A DNA stretch of 64,000 bases, from contig NZ_JBASAD010000024.1 in assembly GCF_049650445.1 (NCBI RefSeq), positions 1-64,000 of the forward strand. The letters run 5' to 3'. Numbering within the stretch: position 1 is the stretch's first letter; every line of letters starts with the position of its first letter. The position numbers were made by a program, and so were the translations under genes. The notes beneath the pieces were generated by a model that was given only the letters and a program-made list of their open reading frames with translations, did not search any database and was not told where the DNA came from. This document shows, piece after piece, positions 63,308 to 64,000 of this stretch. Source of the DNA: Castellaniella sp049650445. GTDB taxonomy: Bacteria > Pseudomonadota > Gammaproteobacteria > Burkholderiales > Burkholderiaceae_B.

Positions 63308-63676
63308 ATGAGCCACGATTGCCTGTTCTGTAAAATCGCCCGGCACGAAATCCCCGCCCGCATTGTCCACGAAGACGACGAATTCCTCGCATTCCACGAC
63401 ATCAATCCGGCGGCGCCCGTGCATTTGCTGCTGATTCCAAAACATCACGTCGCCTCCCTGGCCGAACTCGGCCCCGCCGACGGCGACTGGCTGGCCCGCA
63501 TGCTGCGCCTGGCGCCCGAAATCGCCTTCGCCAACGGCTGCAACCCGCTGCCTGCCGGAGGCTTCCGTCTGGTGGCCAACACCGGCACCGAAGGCGGCCA
63601 GGAAATCGATCACCTGCATTTCCACATTCTGGGGGGCGAACGCCCCTGGTCCAATCGTGCGGCACCCGCCGCTTAA
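63308..63676 (+). CDS. hinT: HIT-family nucleotide hydrolase
   Basis: HinT-like purine nucleoside phosphoramidase of 122 residues. It contains CLFCKIARHEIPARIVHEDD, FHDINPAAPVHLLLIPKHHV and the histidine triad IDHLHFHILGGERPW with the catalytic His. CxxC at the start (CLFC) is typical of one HIT branch. Its position between hisE and tatA is conserved in Burkholderiales. Confidence 0.94.
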   Translation: MSHDCLFCKIARHEIPARIVHEDDEFLAFHDINPAAPVHLLLIPKHHVASLAELGPADGDWLARMLRLAPEIAFANGCNPLPAGGFRLVANTGTEGGQEIDHLHFHILGGERPWSNRAAPAA

Positions 63677-63685
63677 GGAGTTCTC

Positions 63686-63916
63686 ATGGGTAGCTTCAGC
63701 ATCTGGCATTGGCTGATCGTCCTGGTCATCGTGGCCCTGATCTTCGGCACAAAAAAATTGCGCAACATGGGTGAAGACCTTGGCGGCGCCGTCAAGGGCT
63801 TCAAAAAGGGCATGAAAGACGCGCAGGATGACTCCGCCGCCAAACCGGCCGTCACCCAGCAGACCCAGGACTCCGGCACCGTGGACGTACAGGCCCGCGA
63901 AAAGAACGACGCCTGA
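63686..63916 (+). CDS. tatA: Twin-arginine translocase subunit TatA
   Basis: Pore-forming Tat component of 76 residues. MGSFSIWHWLIVLVIVALIF is the N-terminal membrane helix, the FGTKKLRNMGEDLGGAVKGF segment is the hinge and amphipathic helix with the conserved Phe-Gly, and the polar tail is variable. AAGGAG sits 7 bases before the start. It is followed by tatB after 27 bases, the usual start of tatABC. Confidence 0.95.
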   Translation: MGSFSIWHWLIVLVIVALIFGTKKLRNMGEDLGGAVKGFKKGMKDAQDDSAAKPAVTQQTQDSGTVDVQAREKNDA

Positions 63917-63943
63917 CCCTCACCGCCGCGCACCGGATCCACT

Positions 63944-64000
63944 ATGTTTGATGTCAGCTTCAGCGAACTGATGCTGATCGGCGTCATCGCGCTGATCGTC
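63944..64000 (+). CDS. tatB: Twin-arginine translocase subunit TatB, 5' end only
   Basis: The first 19 residues, MFDVSFSELMLIGVIALIV, are visible before the window ends. They match the N-terminal membrane helix of TatB, with the conserved Glu8 that contacts TatC. The rest lies beyond the right edge. Confidence 0.85.
   Translation, partial: MFDVSFSELMLIGVIALIV

Overview
The window is a GC-rich chromosomal segment (roughly two thirds G+C by eye) with densely packed genes and many ATGA stop/start overlaps. The gene content points to a betaproteobacterium of the order Burkholderiales, most likely Alcaligenaceae (Bordetella/Achromobacter/Castellaniella type). Evidence for this is the conserved block mla-yadGH-ibaG-murA-hisGDBHAFIE-hinT-tatAB, a short-form HisG, WbpD/WbpE-type sugar genes and a FepA/BfeA-type receptor. 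The genus is inference. No rRNA, tRNA, CRISPR array or intact insertion sequence was seen.

Layout. (1) 1-9.3 kb is an accessory surface-polysaccharide region. It holds the end of a sugar operon (wbpE partial, wbpD) behind an exact ops pause element, an autotransporter, galE, an O-antigen ligase-like protein and an RfaH-like antiterminator. These are interleaved with toxin-antitoxin genes: RelB/ParE, an orphan HigA-like regulator, BrnTA and VapBC. (2) 9.3-17.4 kb is metabolic: an NCS2 purine/pyrimidine permease, pgi, a fadA/fadB-like beta-oxidation pair behind a perfect TetR-type palindrome, and a degenerate REP-transposase-like gene. (3) 17.4-41.7 kb is a large iron-acquisition island. It carries a FepA-type catecholate receptor, an STN-domain receptor with FecI/FecR, two YncE-like beta-propeller lipoproteins, an ABC importer, two Fes/IroE-type hydrolases, a phosphopantetheinyl transferase and a complete 2,3-dihydroxybenzoate/serine NRPS pathway (entE, ArCP, entF, entC, entB, entA). 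Five Fur-box-like sites lie in front of these units. (4) 41.7-48 kb is gltBD, preceded by a 16-bp inverted repeat. (5) 48.2-50.3 kb is a small ECF sigma/anti-sigma/periplasmic sensor cassette with two matching ECF promoters. (6) 50.35-54.1 kb is the Mla lipid-transport operon, without a visible mlaB. (7) 54.3-64 kb is yadGH-ibaG-murA-his-hinT-tat, running off the right edge in tatB.

Working together. The iron island can be read as one Fur-controlled programme. EntC, EntB, EntA and EntE make and activate 2,3-DHB. A free-standing aryl carrier protein and EntF, whose A-domain code matches serine, assemble an enterobactin-like triscatecholate. FepA imports the ferric complex across the outer membrane, and the SBP, permease and ATPase import it across the inner membrane. 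The two hydrolases probably open the ligand to release iron. The left region reads as an RfaH/ops-controlled polysaccharide locus whose antiterminator gene sits directly behind a vapBC module.

The observations most worth follow-up are the ops/RfaH pairing, the ECF cassette with two matched promoters, the YncE-like lipoproteins tied to catecholate siderophore genes together with the split EntB, the inactive-looking RAYT-like protein, and several unexplained palindromes and a repeated element found just after two stop codons.
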